A stretch of DNA of 64,000 nt from UBA11740 sp035635855 (GCA_035635855.1 DASQAF010000028.1:62001-126000); one strand, 5' to 3'; numbered from the stretch's first letter, positions 16,467-25,802 are shown. Made by a program: numbers and translations. The notes: generated by a model from the sequence alone, not told the origin.

Positions 16467-18971
16467 CTACGCCTGCGGTGACGCCTCTTCGGCGGAAGAA
16501 TAGTGGTCCGACTCGGCGTTGTACTTAGCGTACTCGCGGTAGCCGTAGTAGTAGTCGTGCGAGCGCATATCTACGCGATTTAGTACGACGCCTAAAACCT
16601 TCGCACCCACATCAAGCAACGCCTGGCGCGATCGCTGGACCACCTTGCGCGAGCATTCATTGGCATGAATCACCAGGATGACACCGTCCGATATGGTCGC
16701 CATTAAGACACCGTCAGTGAAAGAAGCAATCGGGGGAGTGTCGATTACCACATGGTCGAAGGTCTTTCCCAGTTCAAGCACGACTCTGCGCATTTGATCG
16801 GAGCCGATCAATTCCGCCGGATTAGGCGGCAGCGGTCCCGAGGTTAGCAGATACAGACCGCTCTCCTCTTCCTTCTGGACGAGGGCCAGCATTTCAGCTT
16901 CAGACATCTCGTTGGACAGGATGTTGCTAAGTCCGCGTTTGTTTTCGGCGCCAAACGATCTGTGAACGGTCGGCCGCCGCATGTCACCATCAATGACCAG
17001 CACGCGGGCTCCAGTTTGAGCCAGAGTCACCCCCAGGTTAATGGCCGTCGTCGTCTTTCCTTCAGAAGGTACACAGGATGTGACTACCAGCGTCTTGGGC
17101 GCGTGTCCTGCGGATGACAACAAGACTGACGTGCGCAAGTGGCGATAGGCTTCGGCTAGCGGCGAACGCTGATCCACATCGAGCAAGAGCGCAGGATTGA
17201 CTCTTCCATTTCCATTCTTATGTCCATTCCCGTTTCCGTTTTGCAGTTGCAGAGATGTCGTCTCAGCAGAAAGCGCGCGTCGCAGCCTGCCGTTTTTTAG
17301 CATTGGGATCGTGGCCAGCGTCGGCAATCGCAGCATCCTGCTCACATCATCGCTGGAACGCACGCTGTCATCCAGATACTCGAGCAGGGTTGCCAGACAG
17401 ACGCCGAAACCCAGCGAAAACAGGAACCCAAGGATCACGCCCTGCAGGCGGTTGGGACCAATCGGAACGCGCGGTGGAGTCGCATAGTCCGTAACGTGCA
17501 AATTGTTTGGTGTGCCGGCCAGTACGACGTCATTCTCTTTGGCGCGTTGTAAAAGGCTGTCCAGCAAAGTTTTATTCGTTTCTATCTCTTGTTGAATAAT
17601 GTGGTAGTTGATGGCGGCCTCGTTTTGCGTCCGGGTAGCACCACGTTGTTGTTCGAAGGCAGTACGCAGCGCTTGCTCGCGGTCGAGGGCTTCGTGGTAA
17701 CGCATCTCGAGCGTTTTTGCCCCGGTCGTGACGGCTTTTGACCTCGCGTCCTGGATTTCTTTTTCCACTGCGGCGATCTGCTTCTGGACTTCCTTAACCT
17801 CAGGCCACTCTTCAGTGTTGTCTACCAGCAACTGCGCCCGCTTTTGCTTCAATTTTGTAAGCTCTTCGTCCAGATCTTTTGTGCCATCTTTTCCCAGGAC
17901 ATCGGCCGCGCCGGGTTCTTTACTAACCCGATAGTTCGCTTCGGCAATCTTGCGTTCATTCTCGGCCTCGAGGAGTTGCTTATTCAGTCCCGAGAGCCGA
18001 TCGACAACTGTGTTCTGCGCGGCGTCGAGCGAAAGGATCTCATGTCCCTTGGCATAATTGATCAGGCGCTCTTCGTCCGCGCGGATCTGCGATTGCAGTT
18101 CCGCAATCCTTTGTTGCAGGAAGTCACCGGTGGTGCTGGTGAACTTGGTTTTCTGCTCGAGGTTTGAAAGGACGAACGCATTGGCGATCGCGTTTGCAAC
18201 CTTTGCGGCTACCAGCGGATTCGCATGGGTGAACTTTATGCTAATCAGACGCGTCTCGGTGAACTGCAAGCGCTCGTCTTTTATCGGATCGACCTTCAGT
18301 CCCAACTGAAGCGAACTCACAAAGGGCTCGAGTCGCGCTGCCTCTTCCAGATTGTCAGGTGAACTAGCCGAAGCGACCTGTTTATCAAGCGAGAGTTTGT
18401 CGTTCTCGGCTTTTTGCGCCGGCGTTTGGGCTACTGACGAGCCGCCGTTCAGACCAAAGGTGCGTAATAGACGTTGCCAGGCTGTATCGTTAGCTTGCGC
18501 ACGCAGAAAGTCCGGATTGTGTTCAAGATCCAGAGTCTTGACGACCCGGCGCAATAGCCCGGGTTTCGTAATGATCTGCAACTGGGTATTGAAATAGCTG
18601 GGGTCTGAGCCAGTGTCGACGATGATGTTGCCCTTACCGGAGGTTAAACCAGACGCCGGGCCTTCCGTGTCGACCTGTACATCGGTTTCAGCCAAATAGA
18701 TATCCGGCTTCCGCGCCAGCATGACCGCTGTAGTTGCCGTGACCAGCACGACGATAAGAGCAATCATCCAGCGTCGCTTGCTAATAGCGATCCAAACGTC
18801 GCGCAGGCGAACGCCTTCGTCGACGCGATTGGGAGGGCCATAACTGCCGGGGTATCTAGCCTCCTCCGCATTGGCAAACGAGGCGGGAAGCCCCCGCGAC
18901 ACATTGGAAATCACTGCGAGGGCCCTGGCAATTTCCGACGGCGCCTTTCCGTTTTCCTTCGGGTCGTCCAT
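16467..18971 (-). CDS. Wzc-type polysaccharide co-polymerase and BY-kinase
   Basis: The 834-residue protein combines an N-terminal Wzz chain-length domain (first membrane span at 68-86), a large coiled-coil periplasmic part, a second span near 505-525 and a C-terminal tyrosine autokinase. The kinase has Walker A CVPSEGKTT at 633-641, Walker A' VLVIDGDMRRP near 657-667 and Walker B HVVIDTPPI near 740-748. The tail carries seven tyrosines (807, 808, 809, 811, 814, 817, 824), the usual autophosphorylation cluster. Such proteins set polymer length and couple synthesis to the outer-membrane Wza channel encoded 35 bases upstream. An NGNGNGHKNGNG linker lies between membrane and kinase parts. An AGGAG site precedes the ATG. 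Confidence 0.95.
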   Translation of the reverse strand: MDDPKENGKAPSEIARALAVISNVSRGLPASFANAEEARYPGSYGPPNRVDEGVRLRDVWIAISKRRWMIALIVVLVTATTAVMLARKPDIYLAETDVQVDTEGPASGLTSGKGNIIVDTGSDPSYFNTQLQIITKPGLLRRVVKTLDLEHNPDFLRAQANDTAWQRLLRTFGLNGGSSVAQTPAQKAENDKLSLDKQVASASSPDNLEEAARLEPFVSSLQLGLKVDPIKDERLQFTETRLISIKFTHANPLVAAKVANAIANAFVLSNLEQKTKFTSTTGDFLQQRIAELQSQIRADEERLINYAKGHEILSLDAAQNTVVDRLSGLNKQLLEAENERKIAEANYRVSKEPGAADVLGKDGTKDLDEELTKLKQKRAQLLVDNTEEWPEVKEVQKQIAAVEKEIQDARSKAVTTGAKTLEMRYHEALDREQALRTAFEQQRGATRTQNEAAINYHIIQQEIETNKTLLDSLLQRAKENDVVLAGTPNNLHVTDYATPPRVPIGPNRLQGVILGFLFSLGFGVCLATLLEYLDDSVRSSDDVSRMLRLPTLATIPMLKNGRLRRALSAETTSLQLQNGNGNGHKNGNGRVNPALLLDVDQRSPLAEAYRHLRTSVLLSSAGHAPKTLVVTSCVPSEGKTTTAINLGVTLAQTGARVLVIDGDMRRPTVHRSFGAENKRGLSNILSNEMSEAEMLALVQKEEESGLYLLTSGPLPPNPAELIGSDQMRRVVLELGKTFDHVVIDTPPIASFTDGVLMATISDGVILVIHANECSRKVVQRSRQALLDVGAKVLGVVLNRVDMRSHDYYYGYREYAKYNAESDHYSSAEEASPQA

Positions 18972-19006
18972 CTTAATTCTCCTGACTGAAGTGATTCGTT
19001 CTCTGC

Positions 19007-20068
19007 TTAGGGGATAACACGCACGGGTAATTGCGAGATCGTGGGAACGACAGTCCCCAACAAACTACGCAGTATGCTCTTCGTCCCCGAAATCGGTACA
19101 TCCACGACATCGTTCGCCATCAATGCCACGTCCACCGCTTTGTTCTTTTCGATAGCTCGGAGATCGACAAAGATTTCCTGCTTCTGAGTACTACCGGGAA
19201 GTTGGCGAAGGATTCGCACTTTGTCTCGTTTTGTGCTCGGCGCTGTGCCACCCGCGATGGCGATCGCCCGCGAGACCGTTAGCGGCTCCTTCAAAGGAAT
19301 CGCAGAGGGCTTCAGCACGTTTCCTAACACGAACACCTGATCCGCAAGTGGGATTGAGACAATATCGCCCGGGCGAACAAAGGGATTCGCTTCCGGCAAT
19401 CCCTTCAGGGTGTCACTCAATTTGTAAGCTGCGAAAGCGGACGTGTCATTGCTGTCCGCTGCGGAAGCGCCTGACTGCTCGCAAATAGGTCCGCCTGCAG
19501 CGTGAACGATCTGAACGCTCTGTCCGGCGCCCTCAGTCGGTCCGCCGGCCAGACTGAGCAGCTCCAACAACCTGACTGGCCGTTGCATCTTGAATTGCGC
19601 GGCGCTATGCACCGCGCCGATCACCGCCACAGGCTGCGATTGAAATTCCTTTACAAAGACATCAACATGCGGGTCGTTCTTGTATTTCTTGTAAAGCTTG
19701 GCGATGTTCTGGGCTAATTCTCCTTCTGTCAAACACGCAGCCGGAATATCGACGTCCAGCATCGGCATGCGAATCATTCCTCCCTGATCGACGCGGACGG
19801 CTTCGCGAGATAGTTCCGGCGCTCTGGCTACCCGGACGTCGAGTACGTCCCCGGGCCCGATTCGGTAGCGTGCGTCGGTGGGCGTCGGTTGATCCTTGGC
19901 GTTCGTCGGCGGTTGGCCCTTGTTGGCCGAGACATCGCCGCTTCCCAACCTGCCGGCGGAGGTACTCGAGATGGTCGCGCCCTGTTGCGCGCTCGAGTAA
20001 TTCACTGAGCAGATCAGGAAAAGACTAAGCAGAAATGTGTTGACTATTGCTCTCGAAGTCAGTCTCAT
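19007..20068 (-). CDS. Wza-type polysaccharide export outer-membrane protein
   Basis: The 353-residue protein has a signal peptide ending near residue 27 (CSVNYSSAQ). A polysaccharide-export domain follows, with YRIGPGDVLDVRVARAPELS near 68 and a VRVDQGGMIRMPMLD block, then two SLBB-like beta-grasp repeats (VAVIGAVHSAAQF and QVFVLGNVLKPSAIPL). There is no lipobox cysteine at the cleavage site, unlike E. coli Wza. It should form the periplasmic/outer-membrane conduit for the polymer and act with the downstream BY-kinase. It is the first gene of the long minus-strand operon, so the operon's promoter probably lies in the following 1.2 kb interval. Confidence 0.93.
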   Translation of the reverse strand: MRLTSRAIVNTFLLSLFLICSVNYSSAQQGATISSTSAGRLGSGDVSANKGQPPTNAKDQPTPTDARYRIGPGDVLDVRVARAPELSREAVRVDQGGMIRMPMLDVDIPAACLTEGELAQNIAKLYKKYKNDPHVDVFVKEFQSQPVAVIGAVHSAAQFKMQRPVRLLELLSLAGGPTEGAGQSVQIVHAAGGPICEQSGASAADSNDTSAFAAYKLSDTLKGLPEANPFVRPGDIVSIPLADQVFVLGNVLKPSAIPLKEPLTVSRAIAIAGGTAPSTKRDKVRILRQLPGSTQKQEIFVDLRAIEKNKAVDVALMANDVVDVPISGTKSILRSLLGTVVPTISQLPVRVIP

Positions 20069-20421
20069 GATTTCACTCTCTTTTCTCTCTTCACTGAAGG
20101 CCGTTTGCTGTCTCTAGGGTTTGTTATATTCGTAATCAAAGTTCTCCGCTTGCATGTATCTGGGGGATTCATGCGGGACCCCGGGGGGAAACCTCTCTCG
20201 CGAGGCAGCATTCAGAAAAACCTGTCTTAGCGTCACCATTTGAGTGCGCCGATGTCGTTAATTTTGTCGCTCCGGAATTGTTCTCCCCATATGCACGTTG
20301 TCGGTCTCGGTTGTGTGATCGGCGTCTGAATGGCAACCTCGGAAAAAACAGAGAAACGAACCCCAATTCCGGCTGTTCATCTTTTGCCGAACGTCGACCG
20401 GATTATCTGTTTAGTGATTTG

Positions 20422-20550
20422 ATGCGCCAGGCTTTGAAGGCAGGAAATAGTAGACTTACTTACCAGGCTAATTACGAAAAGGATCTCCCACCCACGCTCG
20501 AAGACGAGACTGACAGGTTGCTTGTCGAGGCTATGCGGCCGAACCGCTGA
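20422..20550 (+). CDS. Possible small protein, 42 residues
   Basis: An ATG-started frame encodes a hydrophilic 42-residue peptide beginning MRQALKAGNSRLTYQANYEK and ending in an acidic helix-like stretch (LEDETDRLLVEAMRPNR). There is no clear ribosome-binding site. Composition is protein-like, but I recognise no family, and it could be chance. Confidence 0.2.
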   Translation: MRQALKAGNSRLTYQANYEKDLPPTLEDETDRLLVEAMRPNR

Positions 20551-21020
20551 ATTTCAGTGAGATTACCCGACACCTGGACAGCTCTGGCGAAACCTTCAGA
20601 TCAAATCTTCACGACACACTCACTTCCTGCGTGGCTAGTAAATCAGACTTGACTGGATGCCGCCTCAACGTTTCACCCAGTTGAGCAACAGCAAGTTCAA
20701 ACTCGGCCGCGTGGGGCCAACGCGATTATCTCGCACGCTACCGAATCAAAACCGGAATAAGGGGCAGCAACTCTAGTCCAACCAACTGTTTCTGTCAATA
20801 GTCTTTCGGCCTTCCGGCCTTGCCCAAACCTACCGGAAATCCTTCAGCCGAACTGGGCTTCACCTGCGGCTTTAATCTTGGAACACGCTACCCTGCAAAC
20901 CACTTACTATCAATTCGAGAAAAACGCAGAATCAAGCGGTATTTCCCGAATCTGCAATGCTCGGACCGTTTCCACCGCACGCGCGCTCGAATACCAAAAT
21001 GAACTGCTCAAAGATTATCC

Positions 21021-21049
21021 TTGACTGACAATGTGTCAGGTTGTTAAAG
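21021..21049 (+). promoter_or_regulatory. Possible promoter with operator-like dyad upstream of metalloprotease genes
   Basis: TTGACT (21021-21026) and TTAAAG (21044-21049) are 17 bases apart, a weak sigma-70-like pair. The spacer contains the perfect dyad CTGACA-ATG-TGTCAG (21025-21039), a layout typical of a repressor site. The metalloprotease start codon is about 205 bases downstream, so a long leader would be needed. Confidence 0.3.
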
Positions 21050-21254
21050 TCAGTTGTACGTCGGATGGCACTAAACCCCTCCCGACGGACGCCTAAGCAA
21101 GTACATCAGCACTATCTTAGCCCTACGACCTAACTCGCCCAGAGAGTCGTTCCAACTCACAGGATCCATTTCCGAGCCTTTCTGCGAAGAATGCCGCTCC
21201 AGAACTAACGCGGCACGTTTTTCGAGGAAATGCGCTCTCCGGGAGCAATCAATA

Positions 21255-23198
21255 ATGTTTCAATTGTTAAGCAAGCGGGCCGCTCAGCTCGGCTTCGTGT
21301 TCGTACTCATAACGTCTTTCAGTCAAGCCTTTGCTCAACGAAATTCAGTAGCTTCACTGGTAAATCCTGACGGTAACTCGCGGTCGGAGAACGTCGCCAA
21401 GCCGGACTCGAAAGACTCCAACGACGCCGCAGCCATCCTGGCGCATTTCGTGGCCGCTGAAAATAAGGTCCGCGAAGCCTTAAACCAGCACACTTTCAAA
21501 CGCGATGTAGTGCTTCAGACCATCGGTCCGAATGGCGAGGTGACCGGCGAATATATCCGAAACTCCCAGTTCTTGTTCGACGATCGGGGCAGACGCATCG
21601 AAAAGGTTCTTTTTCACCCGGCGTCTACTATCCATGAAATGCGGATCACGAGGGAAGATATTCAGGATCTGGCTGGAAGCCAATTGTTGGGTATTGACAT
21701 CGTTGAAGCAACTAAGTACCGGCTCGGATATGTGGGCGTTGAAACGGTCGATTCACGCCAGGTCTTTGCAATCGATGTTACACCGCTTACCGCACCGGAT
21801 CCAAAACACATGAGCGAACGCTACTTTGTCGGACGCGTTTGGGTCGATCCAACCACCTTCCAGATCGTCAAAATCAAAGGCATTGTAGAACCGCAGGGTA
21901 AGCAACGCTTCCCGATATTCGAGACCTGGCGCGAGCCAAGTAAGAATGCACTCGCATTTCCTACTCGCACTGAGGCTGACGACGTTTTACATTTCGCGGC
22001 TCGCGACGTTCATTACCGCATCAGGGTGCGCTACCACGAGTACAAGCAATTCGGAAGCAAGGTGAGTATCACCGAAGTAGATGGACCTTTAGATGATGTG
22101 GACGAAGCTGCACCAAGTGTGAAGGAAGCGCCGCCTAAGATGAATCAGCCTCCACCCAAGAGGAAGGAAGCCTCGCCGAAGGCTAAGGAAGTGCAACCAA
22201 AGCTAAGTGAAAAGTCCGCCAATCAGTTGTCTGTTCCGAAAAGCCAACCGCAGCGCAAACCCGAGGTCTGCACCACAAACCGGAATTCACCGCCCGTAGG
22301 CGGTTATCACTGGCCAGCCGACAGCCAAGTTAAAGTCTACTTTGTGCGCAACATGTTTACCCCGGGGCAAAGCGCGACACTACTTGAGGCCATGAAAACC
22401 TGGACCTTAAGCGGGCAGGAGGATGGCTCGGGTGTCAAATTTGTCTACGCCGGCGAAACTGAAAGACGCATGAGCTGTCGGAGTTGCCTCACGGTGGGGA
22501 GGCGCGACGTATTCAAGCAAGACAAGCACCATTACGCCTTCTTCAATCCAATGCAGGAGGAAGGTGGCTTGTTGGTTTCTGCCTGGATAGATCTTGATGT
22601 TGGCATTACGAATCCCAATGCTTTACAGGGCTTTATGGCACACGAACTTGGTCACGGTCTCGGACTCTGGGACTGTCCGAGTTGCAAAAAGAAGCAGTCG
22701 CTGATGAATTCGTTTCCGGGCCTCAACCAGAACAACGGCCTGGTTGGACCGTCCAGTTGCGACCTGGCAACGATGAGAAGCGTGTATCAACAGGAACGGC
22801 AGATTGCTTCCGCCAAATCCTATAGCGATAAACGACCGGAAGCGGTTCGAACCGAATCCGTGCTGCCTCTGGTTGATCTGGAAAAAGTAAGTTTCGGCGG
22901 AGCCGCAGCAAAGAACTCCTCCGGCGATAATCGCGCACTCCCGAGCCGGAGCGAACCCGCGTTGACGTTGCCGCAGCCAAGCCGGGACGTCACAACCTTG
23001 TCAACCTCTGGCGTTCAGGGTCCGACGTTGGACTCATCTGCGTTCAAACCTTTTGGCGATAGGGGACCGGGTGCCGGCCGATTGGACGGCGCCTTGACGC
23101 CATCGCCGCCACGTCGAAACAAGGCAAGCTTCTATTGGTTCGATCTTCATCATCCCCGCGTCAATCGATCCTTGTTCTTGTTGGATCGTCTCTTCTAA
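21255..23198 (+). CDS. Secreted matrixin-like zinc metalloprotease with N-terminal LolA-like domain
   Basis: The 647-residue protein has a signal peptide (cut near 28 after FSQAFAQ). A domain at 60-280 with RDVVLQTI, RIEKVLFHPAS and VWVDPTTFQIVKIKG resembles LolA-like outer-membrane sorting proteins. A Lys/Pro-rich linker (285-335) and a metzincin-like domain follow. The zinc site HELGHGLGLWD at 463-473 gives His463, Glu464, His467 and Asp473, with a possible Met-turn SLMN at 482-485. Cysteine pairs CRSC (408-411) and CPSC (474-477) and Cys502 flank the site. The C-terminal 130 residues are low-complexity. It probably cleaves peptides in the periplasm or outside the cell. A GGGAG site precedes the ATG. 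The next gene is a shorter paralog. Confidence 0.85.
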   Translation: MFQLLSKRAAQLGFVFVLITSFSQAFAQRNSVASLVNPDGNSRSENVAKPDSKDSNDAAAILAHFVAAENKVREALNQHTFKRDVVLQTIGPNGEVTGEYIRNSQFLFDDRGRRIEKVLFHPASTIHEMRITREDIQDLAGSQLLGIDIVEATKYRLGYVGVETVDSRQVFAIDVTPLTAPDPKHMSERYFVGRVWVDPTTFQIVKIKGIVEPQGKQRFPIFETWREPSKNALAFPTRTEADDVLHFAARDVHYRIRVRYHEYKQFGSKVSITEVDGPLDDVDEAAPSVKEAPPKMNQPPPKRKEASPKAKEVQPKLSEKSANQLSVPKSQPQRKPEVCTTNRNSPPVGGYHWPADSQVKVYFVRNMFTPGQSATLLEAMKTWTLSGQEDGSGVKFVYAGETERRMSCRSCLTVGRRDVFKQDKHHYAFFNPMQEEGGLLVSAWIDLDVGITNPNALQGFMAHELGHGLGLWDCPSCKKKQSLMNSFPGLNQNNGLVGPSSCDLATMRSVYQQERQIASAKSYSDKRPEAVRTESVLPLVDLEKVSFGGAAAKNSSGDNRALPSRSEPALTLPQPSRDVTTLSTSGVQGPTLDSSAFKPFGDRGPGAGRLDGALTPSPPRRNKASFYWFDLHHPRVNRSLFLLDRLF

Positions 23199-23237
23199 TA
23201 GTTACCCTTAATCATAAAACGTCCCGAGTAATCCGCA

Positions 23238-23966
23238 ATGAAAGTAAAGCGAAGCCTCTCCATAATTCTCCTATCACTAATCGCCGGTCTTGGCGTTAGA
23301 GATGTACATACCCAAACACCGACGGTAATGACTCCGTGCCGAATCGGCCAAGAGGCGCCGGCCATAGGCTTCTGGACGTGGGCGGCTAATGCGCATGTCA
23401 AGGTCTACATCATTTCAACGGATTTCAAGCCAGAGGAAGTCCCCTACGTGCTAAAGGCATTACAAAATTGGAATAGCGCTTCAGAGTTAACTGGTTCAGG
23501 AGTGAAGTTTGAATTTCAGGGGGACACGAAACAGCAGCTCTCTTGTGATAACTGCCTTACCGTAATGCGGGGTCCCGTGTTTGATAAGACGAAGAGGCAC
23601 GCAACCGAACTCAAAGCATTTAGTGCTCGACGCGATCAAATCATCAGCTACGCAGCTATCATCATCGATCCGGGACTTACCAACCCCAAGGCAATTCTGG
23701 ATGCTGTGGCTCATGAACTGGGTCACAACCTTGGATTGCTTGATTGCTTTACCTGCAGAAAGAGAAGCACGCTAATGAACCAGTTCAAGGTTATGAACGT
23801 ACCCAATGACATGGCCACGCCCACGGCATGCGACATCGCTCAAGTCAGGGAAGTCTACAGGGAACTGAAAGTGCGCGTGCGGCCGTCGCCCCCAAACAGA
23901 AACCTAATCGACGACGGTGAAGAACCCGTCGACGACGACACGCCCATAGTTATTCCGAAACCATAG
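23238..23966 (+). CDS. Secreted matrixin-like zinc metalloprotease, short paralog
   Basis: The 242-residue protein has a signal peptide (about 1-26) and then only the catalytic domain of the preceding gene's product. The zinc motif is HELGHNLGLLD, followed by CFTC, a STLMN Met-turn and a TACDIAQVREVY block. A CDNC pair precedes it, matching CRSC in the longer paralog. The tail is acidic and proline-rich (DDGEEPVDDDTP). It lies 39 bases after the longer gene and is probably co-transcribed with it, with a rho-independent terminator after the stop. The two probably arose by tandem duplication. Substrate is unknown. Confidence 0.85.
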   Translation: MKVKRSLSIILLSLIAGLGVRDVHTQTPTVMTPCRIGQEAPAIGFWTWAANAHVKVYIISTDFKPEEVPYVLKALQNWNSASELTGSGVKFEFQGDTKQQLSCDNCLTVMRGPVFDKTKRHATELKAFSARRDQIISYAAIIIDPGLTNPKAILDAVAHELGHNLGLLDCFTCRKRSTLMNQFKVMNVPNDMATPTACDIAQVREVYRELKVRVRPSPPNRNLIDDGEEPVDDDTPIVIPKP

Positions 23967-23997
23967 GAACGAGGCCGCAGAAGCTTCGGCAATAGTT

Positions 23998-24038
23998 ACC
24001 GGACAGCAACGCCCAGGGGGCCGCGCTGCCGGTTTTTT
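23998..24038 (+). terminator. Rho-independent terminator after the metalloprotease genes
   Basis: ACCGGACAGC (23998-24007) pairs with GCTGCCGGT (24025-24033), with one bulged A, and is followed by a run of six T. It ends the plus-strand metalloprotease transcript 31 bases after the stop. Confidence 0.75.
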
Positions 24039-24069
24039 GTGAGACGTTTGCCCTCCAGAATCCGGTTTC

Positions 24070-24276
24070 TTATTCTCTCGAAGTTCGGTCTATGGCCCAG
24101 GTGGCTATCGCTCCCAAAAAGAACACCCCGGCGAGCCAAAGCAGACTTCGTAGCTCCAGTCTTTCCTCGAGCATTACCCGAAGCGGTCGCGCAATCCGCG
24201 AGACCAACACCAAAACCGTCGTTAACAACCCGAACAACCAAAAGACAAAAGCGACGACGCGGCAAAATCTAGCCAT
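24070..24276 (-). CDS. Small two-span membrane protein
   Basis: The 68-residue product has two hydrophobic segments (about residues 8-26 and 44-61) joined by a charged loop (RIARPLRVMLEERLEL). It is preceded by a strong ribosome-binding site, AAAGGAGG, 11 bases before the ATG, which makes it a real gene in my view. I recognise no family. It is transcribed toward the terminator of the metalloprotease genes and is followed upstream by the end of module A. Confidence 0.6.
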   Translation of the reverse strand: MARFCRVVAFVFWLFGLLTTVLVLVSRIARPLRVMLEERLELRSLLWLAGVFFLGAIATWAIDRTSRE

Positions 24277-24366
24277 GTAGGTTCGATCCTCCTTTGGGTA
24301 GATCTGCGGCGGTTTATATCACGGTGTGATAGGTATGGCAATAAACATCCTGGATAGCGCCGTCGT

Positions 24367-25629
24367 TCAAAACTTATGCAACGAGAAGTTATCTAACCAG
24401 AGACGGCCAAAGATCGGGCAGGGAGACTTGTTGCAAGCCTCGCGCCGAAGCGCAATTTGAACGGCGCTCGCCGATGGCCCCACAACAAAGTCAAAAGTAT
24501 ATTCGCGCCAACCGCCTGTTGTCGGGAATCTGTCAGACTGTCCCAGCACCTTATTGTCACCGGCATCCATGACGATGACCAGAGGTAACCCGCCGCTAAC
24601 CAGCCCGTCGGAACGGACGGCGAAGCGAAGCTGGTAACGGGCGCCCGGATCAACCAGGACGAGTTGCGATATTACTGGTGAGGAGGGATCAGAGTCACCA
24701 CCAAACTCGATCTTAAGACCAGAGCGACCTTCTCGGGGATCGTCTGTATCCAGCGAGAGATTAAATCCAGTGTCCTTTTCACCCAGGCGCCACCCAAATC
24801 CCGGATCTCTTAAATTGCTTTCCTGCTCAAATCCGGGATCGACCATCACGCCGGGGGCAGCTCCATCTTGTCGTCCAACTTTCCACAGGTTAGCGGCATC
24901 TTTGAATCGTTTCGTCCCAATCAGCTCGAACAAATAGGAGCGCCGGTCTTGCTCAGCCACATTTCCAGCCGCCGCGTACATAGCGATGGCCGCGCCTACC
25001 TCTTGTCGTTGTCGGAAGTATTGGCCTAACGCTTTATAAGCTGCTGGAGTTCCTGGCTCGATTGCCCGCGTCACAAACTGAACATTGCCGCCGGATACCC
25101 TCCAGGCTAAGTCAATTATTCCTGGCATGAGCGTGGGATTGCTGGCACCCGCCAAACGAAGTTCTTTGAAGGCCTCGTCTCTCTGTCCCGCACGCAAAAG
25201 AATATTTCCAAGCTGGTAATGTGGCTCCGCATAATCAGGCGCAAGCGGCACCGCTTGCCGGGCCGCGGCGATCGCACCCGCGGTGTCCCCGTTCAGTTCA
25301 CTCGCGCGGGCGAGACTCAACCACAGAACGTAATCTTCGGGCCGAGCTAGAGCAGCTTGTCGATACTCTGCGATCGCGGTGGGTAAATCAGTGGGCTCGA
25401 GGATTGTTGCGCGGACATAATGAGCGTCCGGATAGCTTGCGCTGAGACGTACAGCCGCGTTCGCCGGCGCAATCTGGGTACTCTGCGCTGCATAAGTCGT
25501 AAGCAGACTAGCAAGTCCCGAACGTCCTACGTTCCACGTCAATAGCAGTAGGATAACCAGTAATACCACTGCTCCTGCAACGCGGGCGATCGGCGGTGGC
25601 GGCGTTCTGTTATCTCCGTTGGATGGCAT
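24367..25629 (-). CDS. Membrane-anchored TPR protein with C-terminal jelly-roll-like domain (module A)
   Basis: The 420-residue protein has a short cytoplasmic N-terminus, one membrane span (about 17-36), TPR repeats (about 60-240, for example AEPHYQLGNILLRAGQRDEAF), then a beta-rich domain (about 262-420) starting MVDPGFEQESNLRDPGFGWR and ending FGRLWLDNFSLHKF. The last domain looks like a CBM4/9-type or galactose-binding jelly roll, which would face the periplasm. The protein at 45473-46732 has the same layout and matching blocks (FGWRL/FGWQI, CPIFGRLWLD/CPAFGSLWLD), so they are paralogs. Each lies downstream of a FecR-like and an O-antigen-ligase-like gene. I infer a periplasmic glycan-binding adaptor for that ligase; its exact role is not known. 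Confidence 0.8.
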   Translation of the reverse strand: MPSNGDNRTPPPPIARVAGAVVLLVILLLLTWNVGRSGLASLLTTYAAQSTQIAPANAAVRLSASYPDAHYVRATILEPTDLPTAIAEYRQAALARPEDYVLWLSLARASELNGDTAGAIAAARQAVPLAPDYAEPHYQLGNILLRAGQRDEAFKELRLAGASNPTLMPGIIDLAWRVSGGNVQFVTRAIEPGTPAAYKALGQYFRQRQEVGAAIAMYAAAGNVAEQDRRSYLFELIGTKRFKDAANLWKVGRQDGAAPGVMVDPGFEQESNLRDPGFGWRLGEKDTGFNLSLDTDDPREGRSGLKIEFGGDSDPSSPVISQLVLVDPGARYQLRFAVRSDGLVSGGLPLVIVMDAGDNKVLGQSDRFPTTGGWREYTFDFVVGPSASAVQIALRREACNKSPCPIFGRLWLDNFSLHKF

Positions 25630-25802
25630 CGATTTGGTTTCGTCTGCCGCTCAACGCACGCATTGAGAAGGCAGGATGAAAGCTGGAAGCGTCTTGGTTG
25701 TCCCCAGGCCCGGCGAATCAATCCTAGCGCCGCGTCTTCATCGGGTTGGGCCTCTCTCGTTTCTATAATTCTTTCCTAAGTCAAAGCGCATGCGGTTGCT
25801 CC

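Larger units (their letters stand above)
20069..21254. other. Gene-poor interval between divergent Wza-type and metalloprotease genes
   Basis: About 1.2 kb separates two divergently transcribed genes. I see no convincing long gene on either strand. It should hold the operon promoter on the minus side, where an AT-rich stretch at 20120-20150 contains a TATAAC box, and the metalloprotease promoter on the plus side. A GGCCTTCCGGCC palindrome lies near 20810. One short open frame at 20422-20550 is listed separately. The interval may also include a decayed gene that I cannot identify. Confidence 0.6.

Noticed and set aside
1..20068. Integrated mobile island
   Set aside because: No integrase, transposase, direct attachment repeats or tRNA edge is seen next to the first polysaccharide cluster; the only tRNA is at 30501-30577, away from it.
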